A DNA stretch of 64,000 nt from positions 43,561 to 107,560 of the forward strand of contig JADFSO010000006.1 of the NCBI GenBank assembly GCA_022560735.1, read 5' to 3'. A program made the translations under genes and the position numbers. The first letter of the stretch is position 1. Each line of letters starts with the position of its first letter. Source of the stretch: Pseudomonadota bacterium. Lineage in GTDB: Bacteria; Pseudomonadota; Gammaproteobacteria; Steroidobacterales; MnTg04. This document shows positions 33,080-43,722 of the stretch, one piece after another. The notes under the pieces were generated by a model, which ran no database searches, had not been told where the DNA came from, and saw only the letters and a list, made by a program, of their open reading frames with translations.

Positions 33080-35020
33080 ATGGGCAAGGTAATTGGCATC
33101 GACCTGGGGACCACGAACTCGTGTGTGGCCATCATGGACGGCAACAAACCCAAGGTTATTGAAAACAGCGAGGGCGATCGCACGACCCCGTCCGTCGTGG
33201 CGTTTACCAAGGACGACGAAGTCCTGGTGGGCCAGGCGGCGAAACGGCAGGCGGTAACCAACCCGACCAACACCTTGTTTGCGGTCAAGCGGCTGATCGG
33301 CCGCCGGTTCAAGGACGAAGTCGTGCGGCGTGATATGGACATGGTGCCGTACAAGATTGTCGAAGCGGACAACGGCGACGCCTGGGTAGAAGCCAACGGC
33401 AAAAAGATGGCGGCGCCCGAAATATCCGCCAGGATCCTGATGAAAATGAAACAGACTGCCGAGGATTACCTGGGCGAGAAGGTGACCGAGGCGGTCATCA
33501 CGGTGCCGGCCTATTTCAATGATTCGCAGCGTCAGGCGACCAAGGACGCCGGCAAAATCGCCGGTCTGGATGTCAAGCGCATCATCAATGAGCCGACCGC
33601 GGCCGCGCTGGCTTATGGCATGGACAAACAACGCGGCGACCGCAAGATAGCGGTCTACGACCTCGGTGGCGGCACCTTCGATATCTCGATCATCGAAATC
33701 GCGGTCGTCGATGGCGAACACCAGTTTGAAGTGCTCGCCACCAACGGCGATACCTTTCTCGGTGGCGAGGACTTCGATCATAGAGTGATCGAATACCTGG
33801 CAGACGCGTTCAAGAAGGAAAGCGGTGTCGATGTGCGTCAGGATCCGCTGGCCATGCAGCGCCTCAAAGAAGCGGCAGAGAAAGCCAAGATCGAGTTGTC
33901 TACGGCGCAGCAGACCGAAATCAATCTGCCGTACATCACGGCGGATGCCAGCGGTCCGAAGCATCTGAACATCAAGATGACGCGGGCGAAACTCGAATCG
34001 CTGGTCGGAGCGTTGATTGAACGCACCGTTGGCCCGTGCAAGATCGCGCTCAAAGACGCCGGTTTGTCGGCCAGGGAGATCGACGATGTGATCCTGGTCG
34101 GTGGCCAGACTCGCATGCCGAAGGTCCAGGAGGCGGTGAAAGCATTCTTTGGCAAGGAGCCGCGCAAGGACGTCAACGCGGACGAAGCGGTGGCCGTGGG
34201 TGCGGCCATCCAGGCCGGCGTCCTGGCTGGCGATGTCAAGGATGTCTTGCTGCTTGACGTGACGCCGCTGTCGCTGGGCATTGAAACGCTCGGTGGCGTG
34301 ATGACGCGGTTGATCGACAAGAACACGACGATTCCGACCAAGGCCAACCAGGTGTTTTCGACCGCCGATGACAATCAGACCGCGGTAACGATTCATGTTT
34401 TGCAGGGCGAGCGCGAGCGCTCGGTCGACAACAAATCGCTGGGTCGATTCGACTTGTCCGATATCCCTCCATCGCCGCGCGGCCTGCCGCAGATCGATGT
34501 GACTTTTGACATCGATGCCAACGGTATTCTCAATGTATCGGCCAAGGACAAGGCGACCGGCAAGGAGCAAAAGATCATCATCAAGGCTTCGAGCGGTCTT
34601 GCCGAGGATGAAATCGAGAAAATGGTCTCCGATGCCGAAGCGCATGCCGAAGAGGACCGGAAATTCCGCGAACTGGTCAATGCCAGGAACCAGGCCGATG
34701 GCCTGGTGCACGCGACGGAAAAGTCTCTGGAGGACTTGGCAGACAAGGTCGAGGCAGACGAGAAGGAAAAGATCGAAGCGGCGATCAAGGACCTCAAGGA
34801 GGTGCTGGATGGTGACGATCTGGAAGCCATCGAAAATGGCGCGAAGGCCCTGGCCGAAGCCTCTTCCCCGTTGATGCAAAGGATTTACGAGGAACAGGTC
34901 AAGGAGGCGGCGGCCGAGCAATCGCAGGCCGGTGACGGCAGCGAAGCGACGGCGGATGAGAATGTCGTCGACGCCGAGTTCGAGGAAGTGAAGGACGAAG
35001 AGTCCAAAAAGGACGATTGA
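33080..35020 (+). CDS. dnaK: Chaperone DnaK (Hsp70)
   Basis: The 646-residue Hsp70 shows the nucleotide-binding signatures [32 protein letters not shown] and [17 protein letters not shown]. The linker and substrate domain follow ([19 protein letters not shown]), then a helical lid and an acidic tail ([14 protein letters not shown]). It folds proteins with DnaJ and GrpE and feeds back on sigma-32. GGAG precedes the ATG. Downstream of the gene lies a hairpin and then dnaJ. Confidence 0.99.
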   Translation: MGKVIGIDLGTTNSCVAIMDGNKPKVIENSEGDRTTPSVVAFTKDDEVLVGQAAKRQAVTNPTNTLFAVKRLIGRRFKDEVVRRDMDMVPYKIVEADNGDAWVEANGKKMAAPEISARILMKMKQTAEDYLGEKVTEAVITVPAYFNDSQRQATKDAGKIAGLDVKRIINEPTAAALAYGMDKQRGDRKIAVYDLGGGTFDISIIEIAVVDGEHQFEVLATNGDTFLGGEDFDHRVIEYLADAFKKESGVDVRQDPLAMQRLKEAAEKAKIELSTAQQTEINLPYITADASGPKHLNIKMTRAKLESLVGALIERTVGPCKIALKDAGLSAREIDDVILVGGQTRMPKVQEAVKAFFGKEPRKDVNADEAVAVGAAIQAGVLAGDVKDVLLLDVTPLSLGIETLGGVMTRLIDKNTTIPTKANQVFSTADDNQTAVTIHVLQGERERSVDNKSLGRFDLSDIPPSPRGLPQIDVTFDIDANGILNVSAKDKATGKEQKIIIKASSGLAEDEIEKMVSDAEAHAEEDRKFRELVNARNQADGLVHATEKSLEDLADKVEADEKEKIEAAIKDLKEVLDGDDLEAIENGAKALAEASSPLMQRIYEEQVKEAAAEQSQAGDGSEATADENVVDAEFEEVKDEESKKDD

Positions 35021-35062
35021 TTCATCGCTGACCGCGATGCTTGCGTGTTGCCTTGAGACTGA

Positions 35063-35094
35063 AGGGCTGTCGGCTGGAAACGGTCGGCAGCCTT
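35063..35094 (+). other. Intergenic hairpin between dnaK and dnaJ
   Basis: GGCTGTCGGC (35065-35074) pairs with GTCGGCAGCC (35083-35092) around an 8-base loop, with two G-U pairs in the RNA. The following bases TTGTCTGT are only partly T-rich. It may act as a partial terminator or an RNA-processing/stability element setting the dnaK to dnaJ ratio. Confidence 0.6.
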
Positions 35095-35146
35095 GTCTGT
35101 ATACGACCGGCACGCAGGCATCGGGGTATGCGCCACGGGAAACAGA

Positions 35147-36277
35147 ATGAGTAAACGGGATTATTACGCAACTCTTGCTGTCGAGCGGGGCGCATCGGCG
35201 GCCGAGATCAAGAAGGCCTACCGCCGGCTCGCGATGAAGCATCATCCCGACCGCAACCCCGACAATGCAGACTCCGAAGAGCACTTCAAGGAAGCCAAGG
35301 AAGCCTACGAAGTCCTCAGTAACCAGCGCAAGCGGGCAGCCTATGACCAGTTTGGTCACGCGGGTCTGGATGGGGCCGCGGGCGCCGGCGGGTTCAATCC
35401 CGGCGACGCATTCAGCGATATTTTCGGCGATGTATTCGGGGACATTTTTAGCGGCGGGCGGCGCGGTGGCCGTCACCAGGTGTTTCGCGGCGCCGATCTT
35501 CGCTATCAACTCGATCTCGATCTTGAACAGGCGGTTTTTGGCGACGACGTCGAAGTCAGCTATTCGACGCTGAGCGAATGCGAGAGTTGTCACGGCAGCG
35601 GCGCGCGGACGGGCTCGGAACCACAGACCTGTCCTTCCTGTCGCGGCCATGGGCAAGTCCGCATGTCACAGGGTATGTTTTCCATTCAGCAGACCTGTCC
35701 GCGGTGTCGCGGCACCGGCCAGCAGATCGTCGATCCCTGTGATGAGTGCTCTGGACAAGGGCGCATCAACAAACGCCGGACCCTGTCCGTGAAAGTGCCA
35801 GCCGGTGTGGACACCGGCGATAGAATCCGGTTGTCCGGTGAGGGTAAAGCCGGGCGCAACGGCGGGCCCGCGGGCGATCTTTATGTCGAAGTCAGGGTTC
35901 GCGCCCACGAGATTTTCCGGCGTGACGGCGCGCACCTGCATTGCGAAATACCGATCAGCATGGCGACCGCGTTGCTGGGTGACACGGCCGAGGTTCCCAC
36001 GCTGGCTGGCGAAGTATCCCTGAAGATTCCAGCCGGAACGCAATCGGGCAAGGTTTTCCGCTTGCGCGGCAAGGGCGCCTCCCCGGTCCGCGGTGGACCG
36101 GCCGGCGATTTATTCTGCAAGGTCAAACTGGAGACACCGGTCAACCTGACCGATGAGCAGCAGGAACTGGTGCGCCAACTCGAAAAAAGCCTGAGCGCCG
36201 GTGGCAAACGCCATCATCCCCGTTCCCGTTCCTGGCTGGACAGCGTAAAAAAGTTTTTTGACAAGCTTGGAGCCTGA
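35147..36277 (+). CDS. dnaJ: Co-chaperone DnaJ
   Basis: The 376-residue protein has the J-domain ([20 protein letters not shown], with HPD in [10 protein letters not shown]), a Gly/Phe-rich linker ([20 protein letters not shown]), and four CxxCxGxG zinc-finger units: [24 protein letters not shown] and CDECSGQG. The C-terminal peptide-binding domains follow. It delivers substrates to DnaK and stimulates its ATPase. ATG 35147 with ACGGGAAA upstream is chosen over a longer frame. dapB begins one base after its stop. Confidence 0.98.
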   Translation: MSKRDYYATLAVERGASAAEIKKAYRRLAMKHHPDRNPDNADSEEHFKEAKEAYEVLSNQRKRAAYDQFGHAGLDGAAGAGGFNPGDAFSDIFGDVFGDIFSGGRRGGRHQVFRGADLRYQLDLDLEQAVFGDDVEVSYSTLSECESCHGSGARTGSEPQTCPSCRGHGQVRMSQGMFSIQQTCPRCRGTGQQIVDPCDECSGQGRINKRRTLSVKVPAGVDTGDRIRLSGEGKAGRNGGPAGDLYVEVRVRAHEIFRRDGAHLHCEIPISMATALLGDTAEVPTLAGEVSLKIPAGTQSGKVFRLRGKGASPVRGGPAGDLFCKVKLETPVNLTDEQQELVRQLEKSLSAGGKRHHPRSRSWLDSVKKFFDKLGA

Positions 36278-36278
36278 A

Positions 36279-37094
36279 ATGGGTGGAGCGCGCGTGAAAG
36301 TCGCGATACTTGGCGCGAGTGGCCGCATGGGCCAGGCCCTGCTTGACGCTCTGCGTCTCTCGGACGACCTGGAACTTTGCGGCGCCCTGGTCGGTCCGGC
36401 CAATGGGCGGATCGGGCAGGACGCCGGCGCCGCGCTGGATTGGTCCAGCGGGGTGAAATACAGCGCCGGGCTGGCAGACGTCCTGTCGCCTGCCGAGGTC
36501 GCCATCGATGTGACTTTGCCGGCGGTCACGAGCGATATTATCGAGGCATGCCGATCGTCCGGGTGCCCGCTTGTCATCGGGACCAGCGGATTGAGCGCCG
36601 GGCAACGCGCCGCGTTGGCGGATGCCGCAAATTCGATCGCGGTCTTGCCGGCGGCGAATTTCAGCATTGCCATGACGTTGATGACCGGCATGGTCCGGGA
36701 AGCCGCCGCCAGGCTGGGTCCAGGCTGGCAGGTCGACATCCTGGAAACCCATCACCAGCACAAGATTGACCGGCCATCGGGTACCGCGCTGGCCTTGGCT
36801 GAAGCCATCGCCGGCGCACGAGGCAAAACGCCGGCCGAGACACGCGAGTGCATCGCGACCGATGGCGAACGCAAGGACCCCGACAGCATCGTGATCCAGT
36901 CCGTGCGCAGCGGAGAGGTCGCGGGTGAGCATGCGGTGACTTTCGCAGAGGGTTCGGAGACACTCGAATTGGTGCACCGCGCAGGCAGCAGGGCTGCGTT
37001 TGCCCGCGGAGCCTTGTTGGCGGCGGCCTGGCTGGCGACCCAGGACCCCGGTCTTTACCGGATGGACCAGGTGCTGCCTGACAAGCGCAGATAG
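36279..37094 (+). CDS. dapB: 4-hydroxy-tetrahydrodipicolinate reductase
   Basis: The 271-residue enzyme reduces hydroxy-tetrahydrodipicolinate in lysine and diaminopimelate synthesis. Seen motifs are the N-terminal nucleotide fold VAILGASGRMGQAL, VIGTSGLSAGQRA, AANFSIAMTLM, and the catalytic segment ETHHQHKIDRPSGTALALA with His and Lys in place near residues 158-162. ATG 36279 has GGAG upstream; GTG 36294 is an alternative start. It sits one base after dnaJ, a frequent proteobacterial order. Confidence 0.96.
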   Translation: MGGARVKVAILGASGRMGQALLDALRLSDDLELCGALVGPANGRIGQDAGAALDWSSGVKYSAGLADVLSPAEVAIDVTLPAVTSDIIEACRSSGCPLVIGTSGLSAGQRAALADAANSIAVLPAANFSIAMTLMTGMVREAAARLGPGWQVDILETHHQHKIDRPSGTALALAEAIAGARGKTPAETRECIATDGERKDPDSIVIQSVRSGEVAGEHAVTFAEGSETLELVHRAGSRAAFARGALLAAAWLATQDPGLYRMDQVLPDKRR

Positions 37095-37100
37095 CATAGA

Positions 37101-37192
37101 CACCCGTGGGCCGGCTGAGTACAATTTGCTTGCCAGGCAAGTTACGGGTGCCCGGTAAGCGGGAGGAGTCCGGTTCGGACTCATCCCGCTTA
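37101..37192 (+). promoter_or_regulatory. Structured leader or terminator region before carA
   Basis: Two stable inverted repeats follow each other. The first pairs CACCCGT (37101-37107) with ACGGGTG (37144-37150) and encloses a small CTTGCC/GGCAAG hairpin (37129-37141). The second is a long stem, TAAGCGGGA (37156-37164) with TCCCGCTTA (37184-37192), continued after one G-A mismatch by GAGTCCG/CGGACTC with loop GTT. No immediate T-run follows, so a simple terminator is not certain. An AT-rich stretch with a weak -10-like AATAAT (37236-37241) follows, so the promoter of carA probably lies after the hairpins. Confidence 0.6.
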
Positions 37193-37328
37193 ACTTATGT
37201 GGAACTTTTATTTCTTAAAACAATTAGTTAGTGCAAATAATTAAAGTCTTTTCTCGACTACTGAACCTGGCCACCGGGAGAGAAAGACGCTTTTCGTGGC
37301 TGCAGATCTGCGGCGGGGGAACCGGAAC

Positions 37329-38498
37329 GTGAGTATTCCGGCAATTCTGGCTCTCGCCGACGGCACCATTTTTCTCGGCAAATCGATAGGCGCCAACGGG
37401 CAGACCGTCGGCGAAGTCGTATTCAATACCGCGATGACGGGTTACCAGGAGATTCTCAGCGACCCCTCCTATGCCCGCCAGATCGTTACGCTGACTTATC
37501 CACATATCGGCAACACCGGTGTCAATGCGATGGATATGGAAGCTGACCGCCTTCATTGTGCCGGCCTGATAATCCGCAGCCTGCCGATTCGGCCGAGTAA
37601 CTGGCGGATGGAAGAGAGCCTGCCGGATTTCCTGGCCCGTCATGGCCTGATCGCGCTGGCGGACATCGATACCCGCAAACTGACCCGCATCATTCGCGAG
37701 AACGGCGCCCAGGCCGGTTGCATCATGAGCGGTGAGATCGACGAAGCCGCAGCGCTGGCGGCGGCCCGTGAGTTCCCGGGGCTGACCGGCATGGATCTGG
37801 CCAGGGTCGTCAGCACCGAGGAGTCGTATTCGTGGGACGAAGGCAGCCTTTGGCGCGCGGCAGCAAGCAAGGAAACCACGATTGATCGTTTCCGGGTCGT
37901 GGCATACGACTACGGGATCAAGCGCAACATCCTGCGTTTGTTGCATGACGCCGGTTGCGATGTGACGGTGGTCGCCGCCCAAACGCCAGCCAGCGATGTC
38001 CTGGCGATGCGTCCGGATGGGGTTTTTCTTTCCAACGGGCCGGGCGATCCGCAGCCATGCGACTATGCGATCAGGGCGATCGGTGAAATCCTGGATGCCG
38101 GGATTCCGACCTTCGGTATCTGCCTCGGCTACCAGCTGATGGCGCTGAGCAGCGGCGCGCGCACGGTCAAGATGAAATTCGGTCACCACGGGGCCAATCA
38201 TCCGGTGGTCGATATCGAATCGGGGAAAGTTTTTATCAGCAGCCAGAACCACGGTTTTGCGGTCGACGAAAAAAGTCTGCCGGACAAGCTGGTCGCGACT
38301 CATCGCTCACTTTTTGATGGTTCATTGCAGGGTATCCGCCGTACCGATTGCCCGGCATTTGGTTTTCAGGGTCACCCGGAAGCCAGCCCGGGGCCACGCG
38401 AACTAAGCCCGATGTTTGCCCGTTTCACGGCGATGATGGAAGCAGCCAGAACCCAGGCGGGTGCTCAAAACGCCGGCACCAAAAGAGCTGCCGGCTGA
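37329..38498 (+). CDS. carA: Carbamoyl-phosphate synthase small subunit
   Basis: The 389-residue glutaminase subunit supplies ammonia for carbamoyl phosphate, used for arginine and pyrimidine synthesis. It has [34 protein letters not shown], the nucleophile elbow [13 protein letters not shown] with active Cys, and [12 protein letters not shown] (catalytic His and Glu). GTG 37329 follows GGGGGA at good spacing and gives the normal N-terminus ([13 protein letters not shown]); an upstream GTG at 37296 would add 11 residues. carB follows after 58 bases. Confidence 0.97.
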   Translation: MSIPAILALADGTIFLGKSIGANGQTVGEVVFNTAMTGYQEILSDPSYARQIVTLTYPHIGNTGVNAMDMEADRLHCAGLIIRSLPIRPSNWRMEESLPDFLARHGLIALADIDTRKLTRIIRENGAQAGCIMSGEIDEAAALAAAREFPGLTGMDLARVVSTEESYSWDEGSLWRAAASKETTIDRFRVVAYDYGIKRNILRLLHDAGCDVTVVAAQTPASDVLAMRPDGVFLSNGPGDPQPCDYAIRAIGEILDAGIPTFGICLGYQLMALSSGARTVKMKFGHHGANHPVVDIESGKVFISSQNHGFAVDEKSLPDKLVATHRSLFDGSLQGIRRTDCPAFGFQGHPEASPGPRELSPMFARFTAMMEAARTQAGAQNAGTKRAAG

Positions 38499-38556
38499 GG
38501 CAGTGCAATGTTGAATAACCTGACATGGCTGGCTTGAGAGTCGGCTACAGATACTG

Positions 38557-41500
38557 ATGCCAAAAAGAACCGACATTGAGACCATCCTGATCATCGGCGC
38601 CGGGCCCATCGTCATCGGCCAGGCCTGCGAGTTCGATTATTCGGGTGCACAAGCCTGCAAGGCGTTGCGCGAAGAGGGCTACCGGGTGGTCCTGGTCAAC
38701 TCCAACCCGGCGACCATCATGACGGATCCGGAAATGGCGGATGCCATCTATATTGAACCGGTGCAATGGCGCACAGTGGCCAAGATCATCGAAAAGGAAA
38801 GACCGGACGCCCTGTTGCCGACCATGGGTGGGCAAACCGGGCTGAATTGCGCGCTGGATCTCGCTCGCGAGGGCGTGCTGGAAAAATTTGCCGTGGAATT
38901 GATCGGCGCATCGCGGGAAGCGATCGATATGGCCGAAGATCGTGAGCAGTTTCGCGAAGCCATGAGTGAAATCGGCCTGAACAGCCCCCTGTCGGAAATT
39001 GCCCACAACATGGAAGACGCGCTCGTCATCCAGAAAAAACTCGGTTTCCCCATCGTTATTCGACCGTCGTTCACGATGGGCGGCAGCGGCAGCGGTATCG
39101 CTTATAACAAGGAAGAGTTTGAAGAAATTGTCTCCCGCGGGCTCGATTTGTCGCCGACCACCGAAGTATTGCTGGAAGAATCGGTGCTCGGCTGGAAAGA
39201 ATTCGAAATGGAAGTCGTCCGCGACCGCAACGACAACTGCATCATTATCTGCTCGATCGAAAACCTGGATCCCATGGGCGTGCACACCGGCGACTCGATT
39301 ACCGTGGCGCCCGCGCAGACCTTGACCGACAAGGAGTACCAGGATCTCAGGGATGCATCGTTCGCGGTGTTACGCAAAATCGGCGTCGAAACGGGTGGTT
39401 CGAACGTGCAGTTTGCGATCAATCCCGATGACGGGCGCGTGCTGGTCATCGAGATGAATCCCCGGGTCAGCCGTTCCTCGGCGCTGGCGTCGAAAGCCAC
39501 CGGTTTCCCGATCGCCAGGGTTGCCGCCAAACTCGCGATCGGTTATACGCTGGACGAATTGCGCAACGAGATTACCGGTGGCGCCACGCCGGCATCTTTC
39601 GAGCCGACGATAGACTATGTCGTCACCAAGATACCGCGTTTCAACTTCGAGAAATTCAGTGGCAGCAACGATCGGCTGACGACGCAAATGAAATCGGTCG
39701 GCGAGGTCATGGCGATCGGGCGCACCTTCCAGGAATCGTTGCAAAAAGCGTTGCGCGGCATGGAAACCGGCACCACCGGTCTGAACCCGAAGCTAAGCGG
39801 TCCGCTGAGCGATGAGCAGTTTCGCGATCTTCGCCACGAATTGACGATGCCGGGTCCTGATCGTCTGTTGTTTCTTGCCGACGCGATGCGCCTGGGTATG
39901 GCCGATGAAGAACTCTCGGCGCTAACCGGGATCGACCCGTGGTTCGTTGCGCAGATTTCGGACCTGGTCAGGGCAGAAACCGAGTTGCTCGGCAAAACCA
40001 TCAACGATCTTACGATCGACCAGTTGCGGGGGCTCAAGCGCAAGGGATTCGGCGACCTGCGCCTGTCGGAAGTCCTGAAATGCTCGGAAAAAGAGGTCCG
40101 CGAAAGACGCATGGAGCTCGGCATCCGGCCGGTCTTCAAGCGGGTGGATACCTGTGCCGCCGAATTCGCGACCAGCACGGCATACCTGTATTCGACCTAC
40201 GAGGATGAATGTGAGGCCGATCCCAGCGACCGGCGGAAGATCATGATTCTCGGTGGCGGCCCGAATCGGATCGGTCAGGGTATCGAGTTCGATTATTGCT
40301 GCGTGCATGCGGCGCTGGCGCTGCGCGAGGCCGGCTATGAAACCATCATGGTCAATTGTAATCCTGAAACCGTGTCCACCGATTTCGATACCTCGGACCG
40401 GTTGTATTTCGAGTCGCTGACTTTCGAAGATGTCATGGCGATTATCGATATCGAGAAACCGACCGGCGTCATCGTGCAATACGGCGGCCAGACGCCGCTG
40501 AAACTGGCGCGTGCGCTGGAAGCGGCGGGCGCGCCGATTATCGGCACATCCCCGGATTCCATCGATCTCGCCGAAGATCGCGAGCGTTTTCAAAGACTGG
40601 TCGACAAACTGGCGATACGCCAGCCGCCCAACGGCACGGTCCGCAACGAGAAAGAAGCGCTCGAGGTGGCCGCCGAAGTTGGATATCCGCTGGTCGTGCG
40701 TCCCAGCTACGTACTCGGCGGGCGCGCGATGGAGATCGTTTTTAACGATGGGGATCTGCTCGGTTATCTCAAGGACGCGGTGCAGGTGTCCAATGACAGC
40801 CCGGTGTTGCTCGATCGCTTCCTCGACCTGGCGGTCGAAGTGGATGTCGATGCCATTTGCGATGGCGAGCGGGTTTTTGTTGCCGGCATCATGGAGCATA
40901 TCGAACAGGCCGGTGTGCATTCAGGCGATTCGGGTTGCTGTCTGCCGCCAAACACCCTCAGTGAGGAGACCCAGGCCGAGCTGAAAAAGCAGGTCGTGGA
41001 ACTGGCCTTTGCTCTCGGCGTGAAGGGCCTGATGAACGCGCAATTCGCGATCCAGAACGGCGCGATTTTCATTCTTGAAGTCAATCCCAGGGCATCGCGA
41101 ACGGTGCCATTTGTGTCCAAGGCGATTGGTCTGCCGATCGCGAAAATCGCTGCCCGCGTCATGGCTGGCGAAACCCTGGCGGATCAGGGGGTCGGGGGCG
41201 AGCGGCGGCCGCCGTTTTTCTCGGTCAAGGAATCGGTATTCCCGTTCAATAAATTTCCCGAATCCGACCCCATACTCGGGCCGGAGATGCGCTCGACCGG
41301 CGAAGTCATGGGTAGCGCCAGGAGTTTCGGCGAGGCCTATGCGAAGGCGCAGCTCGCCTCGGGCGTCGTGCTGCCGACCTCGGGTACCGCCTTGCTCAGC
41401 GTCCGTGACCAGGACAAGCCAGCCGCGGTTGAACTCGCGCGTGATTTGATCGGCAGAGGTTTCGAAATTGTCGCGACCCATGGAACGGCGAGTGCGCTGG

Positions 41501-41781
41501 AAGCGGCCGGCGTGGTCTGCCGGCATGCCAACAAGGTTCACGAAGGGCGGCCGCACATTGTCGACATGATAAAAAATCATGAAATCACATTGATCGTGAA
41601 TACGACGGAAGGAAAACAGGCGATCCACGAATCGCGTTCGATTCGCAGTGAAGCGGTGCACCAGAAAGTCACTTACTACACGACGATATCCGCGGCCAGG
41701 GCGACCTGCGATGCCATGGACCATCAACACGAGCTCGAAGTGTTATGTCTGCAGACCCTGCACCAGGAGTTGCTCGCATGA
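38557..41781 (+). CDS. carB: Carbamoyl-phosphate synthase large subunit
   Basis: The 1074-residue synthase consists of two homologous ATP-grasp halves. The first begins [20 protein letters not shown] and includes [16 protein letters not shown]. The second begins [20 protein letters not shown] and includes [15 protein letters not shown]. An MGS-like regulatory domain at the C-terminus ([20 protein letters not shown]) binds effectors. It makes carbamoyl phosphate from bicarbonate, ATP and ammonia channelled from CarA. Length is normal and no motif is missing. greA overlaps its stop by four bases. Confidence 0.99.
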   Translation: MPKRTDIETILIIGAGPIVIGQACEFDYSGAQACKALREEGYRVVLVNSNPATIMTDPEMADAIYIEPVQWRTVAKIIEKERPDALLPTMGGQTGLNCALDLAREGVLEKFAVELIGASREAIDMAEDREQFREAMSEIGLNSPLSEIAHNMEDALVIQKKLGFPIVIRPSFTMGGSGSGIAYNKEEFEEIVSRGLDLSPTTEVLLEESVLGWKEFEMEVVRDRNDNCIIICSIENLDPMGVHTGDSITVAPAQTLTDKEYQDLRDASFAVLRKIGVETGGSNVQFAINPDDGRVLVIEMNPRVSRSSALASKATGFPIARVAAKLAIGYTLDELRNEITGGATPASFEPTIDYVVTKIPRFNFEKFSGSNDRLTTQMKSVGEVMAIGRTFQESLQKALRGMETGTTGLNPKLSGPLSDEQFRDLRHELTMPGPDRLLFLADAMRLGMADEELSALTGIDPWFVAQISDLVRAETELLGKTINDLTIDQLRGLKRKGFGDLRLSEVLKCSEKEVRERRMELGIRPVFKRVDTCAAEFATSTAYLYSTYEDECEADPSDRRKIMILGGGPNRIGQGIEFDYCCVHAALALREAGYETIMVNCNPETVSTDFDTSDRLYFESLTFEDVMAIIDIEKPTGVIVQYGGQTPLKLARALEAAGAPIIGTSPDSIDLAEDRERFQRLVDKLAIRQPPNGTVRNEKEALEVAAEVGYPLVVRPSYVLGGRAMEIVFNDGDLLGYLKDAVQVSNDSPVLLDRFLDLAVEVDVDAICDGERVFVAGIMEHIEQAGVHSGDSGCCLPPNTLSEETQAELKKQVVELAFALGVKGLMNAQFAIQNGAIFILEVNPRASRTVPFVSKAIGLPIAKIAARVMAGETLADQGVGGERRPPFFSVKESVFPFNKFPESDPILGPEMRSTGEVMGSARSFGEAYAKAQLASGVVLPTSGTALLSVRDQDKPAAVELARDLIGRGFEIVATHGTASALEAAGVVCRHANKVHEGRPHIVDMIKNHEITLIVNTTEGKQAIHESRSIRSEAVHQKVTYYTTISAARATCDAMDHQHELEVLCLQTLHQELLA

Positions 41782-42254
41782 GCAAAGTTCCGCTGACCCT
41801 GAAAGGCGCTGAAATGCTCCGCGCAGAGTTGAAAAAACTGAAGTCCGAAGATCGACCGAGGGTTATCAGGGCGATCGCGGAGGCGCGGGCCCATGGCGAT
41901 CTGAAAGAGAATGCCGAGTACCACGCGGCCAAGGAACAACAGGGCTTCATCGAGGGCCGGATCAAGGACATCGATGGCAAGTTGTCGCATGCGCAAATTA
42001 TCGATGTCACCGAACTCCCGGCTTCTGATCGCGTCGTTTTTGGAACCACGGTCAATCTGGTAGACGAAGATAATGGCGAAAAAAAGGTTTACCGGATTGT
42101 CGGCGAGGACGAGGCGGATATCCGTGCCGGTCTTTTATCGTATACCTCACCGATTGCCAGGGCGCTGATCGGCAAGGAAGTCGGCGATATAGTCGAGGTG
42201 CGGACGCCGGGCGGCGATCGTTGCTACGAAATTGCACAGGTGCAGTACGTCTGA
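41778..42254 (+). CDS. greA: Transcription elongation factor GreA
   Basis: The 158-residue protein has the GreA coiled-coil N-terminus ([40 protein letters not shown], with the acidic tip residues) and the C-terminal domain ([18 protein letters not shown] [19 protein letters not shown]). It rescues backtracked RNA polymerase by stimulating transcript cleavage. ATGA overlaps the carB stop, so the two are translationally coupled. Confidence 0.98.
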   Translation: MSKVPLTLKGAEMLRAELKKLKSEDRPRVIRAIAEARAHGDLKENAEYHAAKEQQGFIEGRIKDIDGKLSHAQIIDVTELPASDRVVFGTTVNLVDEDNGEKKVYRIVGEDEADIRAGLLSYTSPIARALIGKEVGDIVEVRTPGGDRCYEIAQVQYV

Positions 42255-42714
42255 CAGCGGAACATCTCCAGGTCCAACGGGGTCTGGCATTCCCGTCGCC
42301 CGCCGGGTCGTGTTGAGCCTGTGGGTAGGCAGCCTTTGGACAGTCGGCTACCTGGTTGCGCCCATGCTGTTTGCGGTGTTGGATGACCGCCGGCTTGCCG
42401 GTGAAATCGCCGGCCATTTATTTTACGCGGAAACCTGGCTCGGCCTGATTTGCGCCGCACTCATCCTGCTGCCTGAATTCATTGGTGGCATTCGCCGCGC
42501 CATTTTACAGCCGGACAATATTCTGCTGATCGCGTGTGTGGTTTTCCTGGTCGGTGCGGAGTGGGGCGCGCGGCCGCTAATGGATGCAGCGCGCACTGCC
42601 GATGGCAGCACCGGGCCGGATTTCGCGATGTGGCACGGCGTAGCCGCCGGGATGTACCTGCTGGCCAGCCTCTGCGGGCTGCTGGCGCTGTGGCGATCGG
42701 CTTCAGGCCGATAG
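42232..42714 (+). CDS. DUF4149-like inner-membrane protein
   Basis: The product has four hydrophobic helices: [53 protein letters not shown] and [17 protein letters not shown]. Conserved polar residues around FYAETW and DFAMWHGVA match the DUF4149/TMEM205-like family, which is often found next to greA or yhbY. Its function is unknown. The start is uncertain: the longest frame begins with TTG 42232 inside greA, and GTG 42310 is a plausible shorter start just before the first helix. Confidence 0.75.
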   Translation: MHRCSTSDSGTSPGPTGSGIPVARRVVLSLWVGSLWTVGYLVAPMLFAVLDDRRLAGEIAGHLFYAETWLGLICAALILLPEFIGGIRRAILQPDNILLIACVVFLVGAEWGARPLMDAARTADGSTGPDFAMWHGVAAGMYLLASLCGLLALWRSASGR

Positions 42715-42716
42715 GA

Positions 42717-43010
42717 TCAGGCCGGCAGGATGATGCCGGTCAGATCCGGGTTGGCGCGGTAGAATACCGCGGTGTTGCCGATACGCTGCACCAGCTCCGC
42801 GTTGCGCTCCCGGCAGATTCGCTGAATGATTTCGTTTCGTGAATCGCGATCGCCGACCCTGATGCGCGTCTTTAGCAGTTCGTGGCTGGCCAGCGCCTGC
42901 TCGATTTCCGTGTCGACCGCCTCGCTCAGACCGCTGCCGCCGATCCATACCACCGGCTTGAGACTGTGGGCGCGCCCGCGCAGAAATTTTTTCTGTGTTT
43001 CATTTAACAT
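42717..43010 (-). CDS. yhbY: YhbY-family RNA-binding (CRM domain) protein
   Basis: The 97-residue protein is a single CRM domain, with LNETQKKFLRGRAHSLKPVV and WIGGSGLSEAV carrying the GxxG RNA-binding loop. It ends TAVFYRANPDLTGIILPA. YhbY associates with pre-50S ribosomal particles. ATG 43010 gives the standard start; an extra 13 codons upstream belong to the divergent rlmE leader. It is divergent from rlmE with only 22 bases between starts, a conserved layout, so each promoter must overlap the other's coding or leader sequence. Confidence 0.95.
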   Translation of the reverse strand: MLNETQKKFLRGRAHSLKPVVWIGGSGLSEAVDTEIEQALASHELLKTRIRVGDRDSRNEIIQRICRERNAELVQRIGNTAVFYRANPDLTGIILPA

Positions 43011-43032
43011 GCCGGGGATTATAGGGGCGAGG

Positions 43033-43656
43033 ATGGCAAAACGCAGCAAAAGCAGTTCCCGCTGGATGCAGGAGCACCTGAAGGACGAATATGTCCTGCG
43101 GGCGCAAAAAGAAGGCTGGCGATCGCGCGCCGTCTACAAGCTCAGCGAAATCCATGAACGGGAGAAACTGATCCGCCCGGGAATGACGCTGATCGACCTG
43201 GGGGCGGCGCCTGGCAGCTGGAGCCAGTATGCGACCAGCCTGCTCGATGGACGCGGGTCGATCCTGGCGCTGGATCTGCTGGCCATGGATTCGCTGCCGG
43301 ATGTCGAATTTATCCAGGGCGATTTCACCGAGCCGGCCGTTCTCGATGAGTTGCTGGAGCGGCTCGGCGACCGCAAGGCCGACCTTGTAATGGCGGATAT
43401 GGCCCCCAATATGAGCGGTATGAGCGCTGTCGATCAGCCGCGGGTGATTTATCTCGCGGAATTGACGCTTGATCTGGCGCACAAGGCACTAAAACCGGGC
43501 GGTTTCATGCTGGTCAAACTGTTTCATGGTCAGGGATTCGATGCCTACGTGGCTGCGGTGAAACATTGTTTTGGCAAGGTGAAAGTCAGGAAACCCAAGG
43601 CTTCCAGGCCACATAGCCGTGAGACCTACCTGCTGGCGGGAAACTATGGCTTGTAG
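43033..43656 (+). CDS. rlmE: 23S rRNA (uridine2552-2'-O)-methyltransferase RlmE
   Basis: The 207-residue SAM-dependent methyltransferase (FtsJ/RrmJ) shows RSRAVYKLSEIHER with the first catalytic Lys, the SAM motif LIDLGAAPGSWSQYA, VMADMAPNMSG with the catalytic Asp, and LVKLFHGQGFDAY. It modifies U2552 of 23S rRNA late in 50S assembly. GGGGCGAGG precedes the ATG. ftsH follows, the usual order. Confidence 0.97.
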   Translation: MAKRSKSSSRWMQEHLKDEYVLRAQKEGWRSRAVYKLSEIHEREKLIRPGMTLIDLGAAPGSWSQYATSLLDGRGSILALDLLAMDSLPDVEFIQGDFTEPAVLDELLERLGDRKADLVMADMAPNMSGMSAVDQPRVIYLAELTLDLAHKALKPGGFMLVKLFHGQGFDAYVAAVKHCFGKVKVRKPKASRPHSRETYLLAGNYGL

Positions 43657-43722
43657 TAGGGTCTAATTAACTGAAAGCGGCCCAAAAAGGCTGCAGCGGG
43701 CCGGGTGGCCCAGGGACTTGTT

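Noticed and set aside
33035..35656. An 873-residue open frame antisense to dnaK and dnaJ
   Set aside because: Long antisense frames opposite dnaK are a known artefact of its codon use; this one has no start signal, no protein-like composition, and runs through two genes.
36141..37184. A 347-residue minus-strand frame opposite dapB
   Set aside because: It mirrors the dapB codon pattern and has no family motifs.
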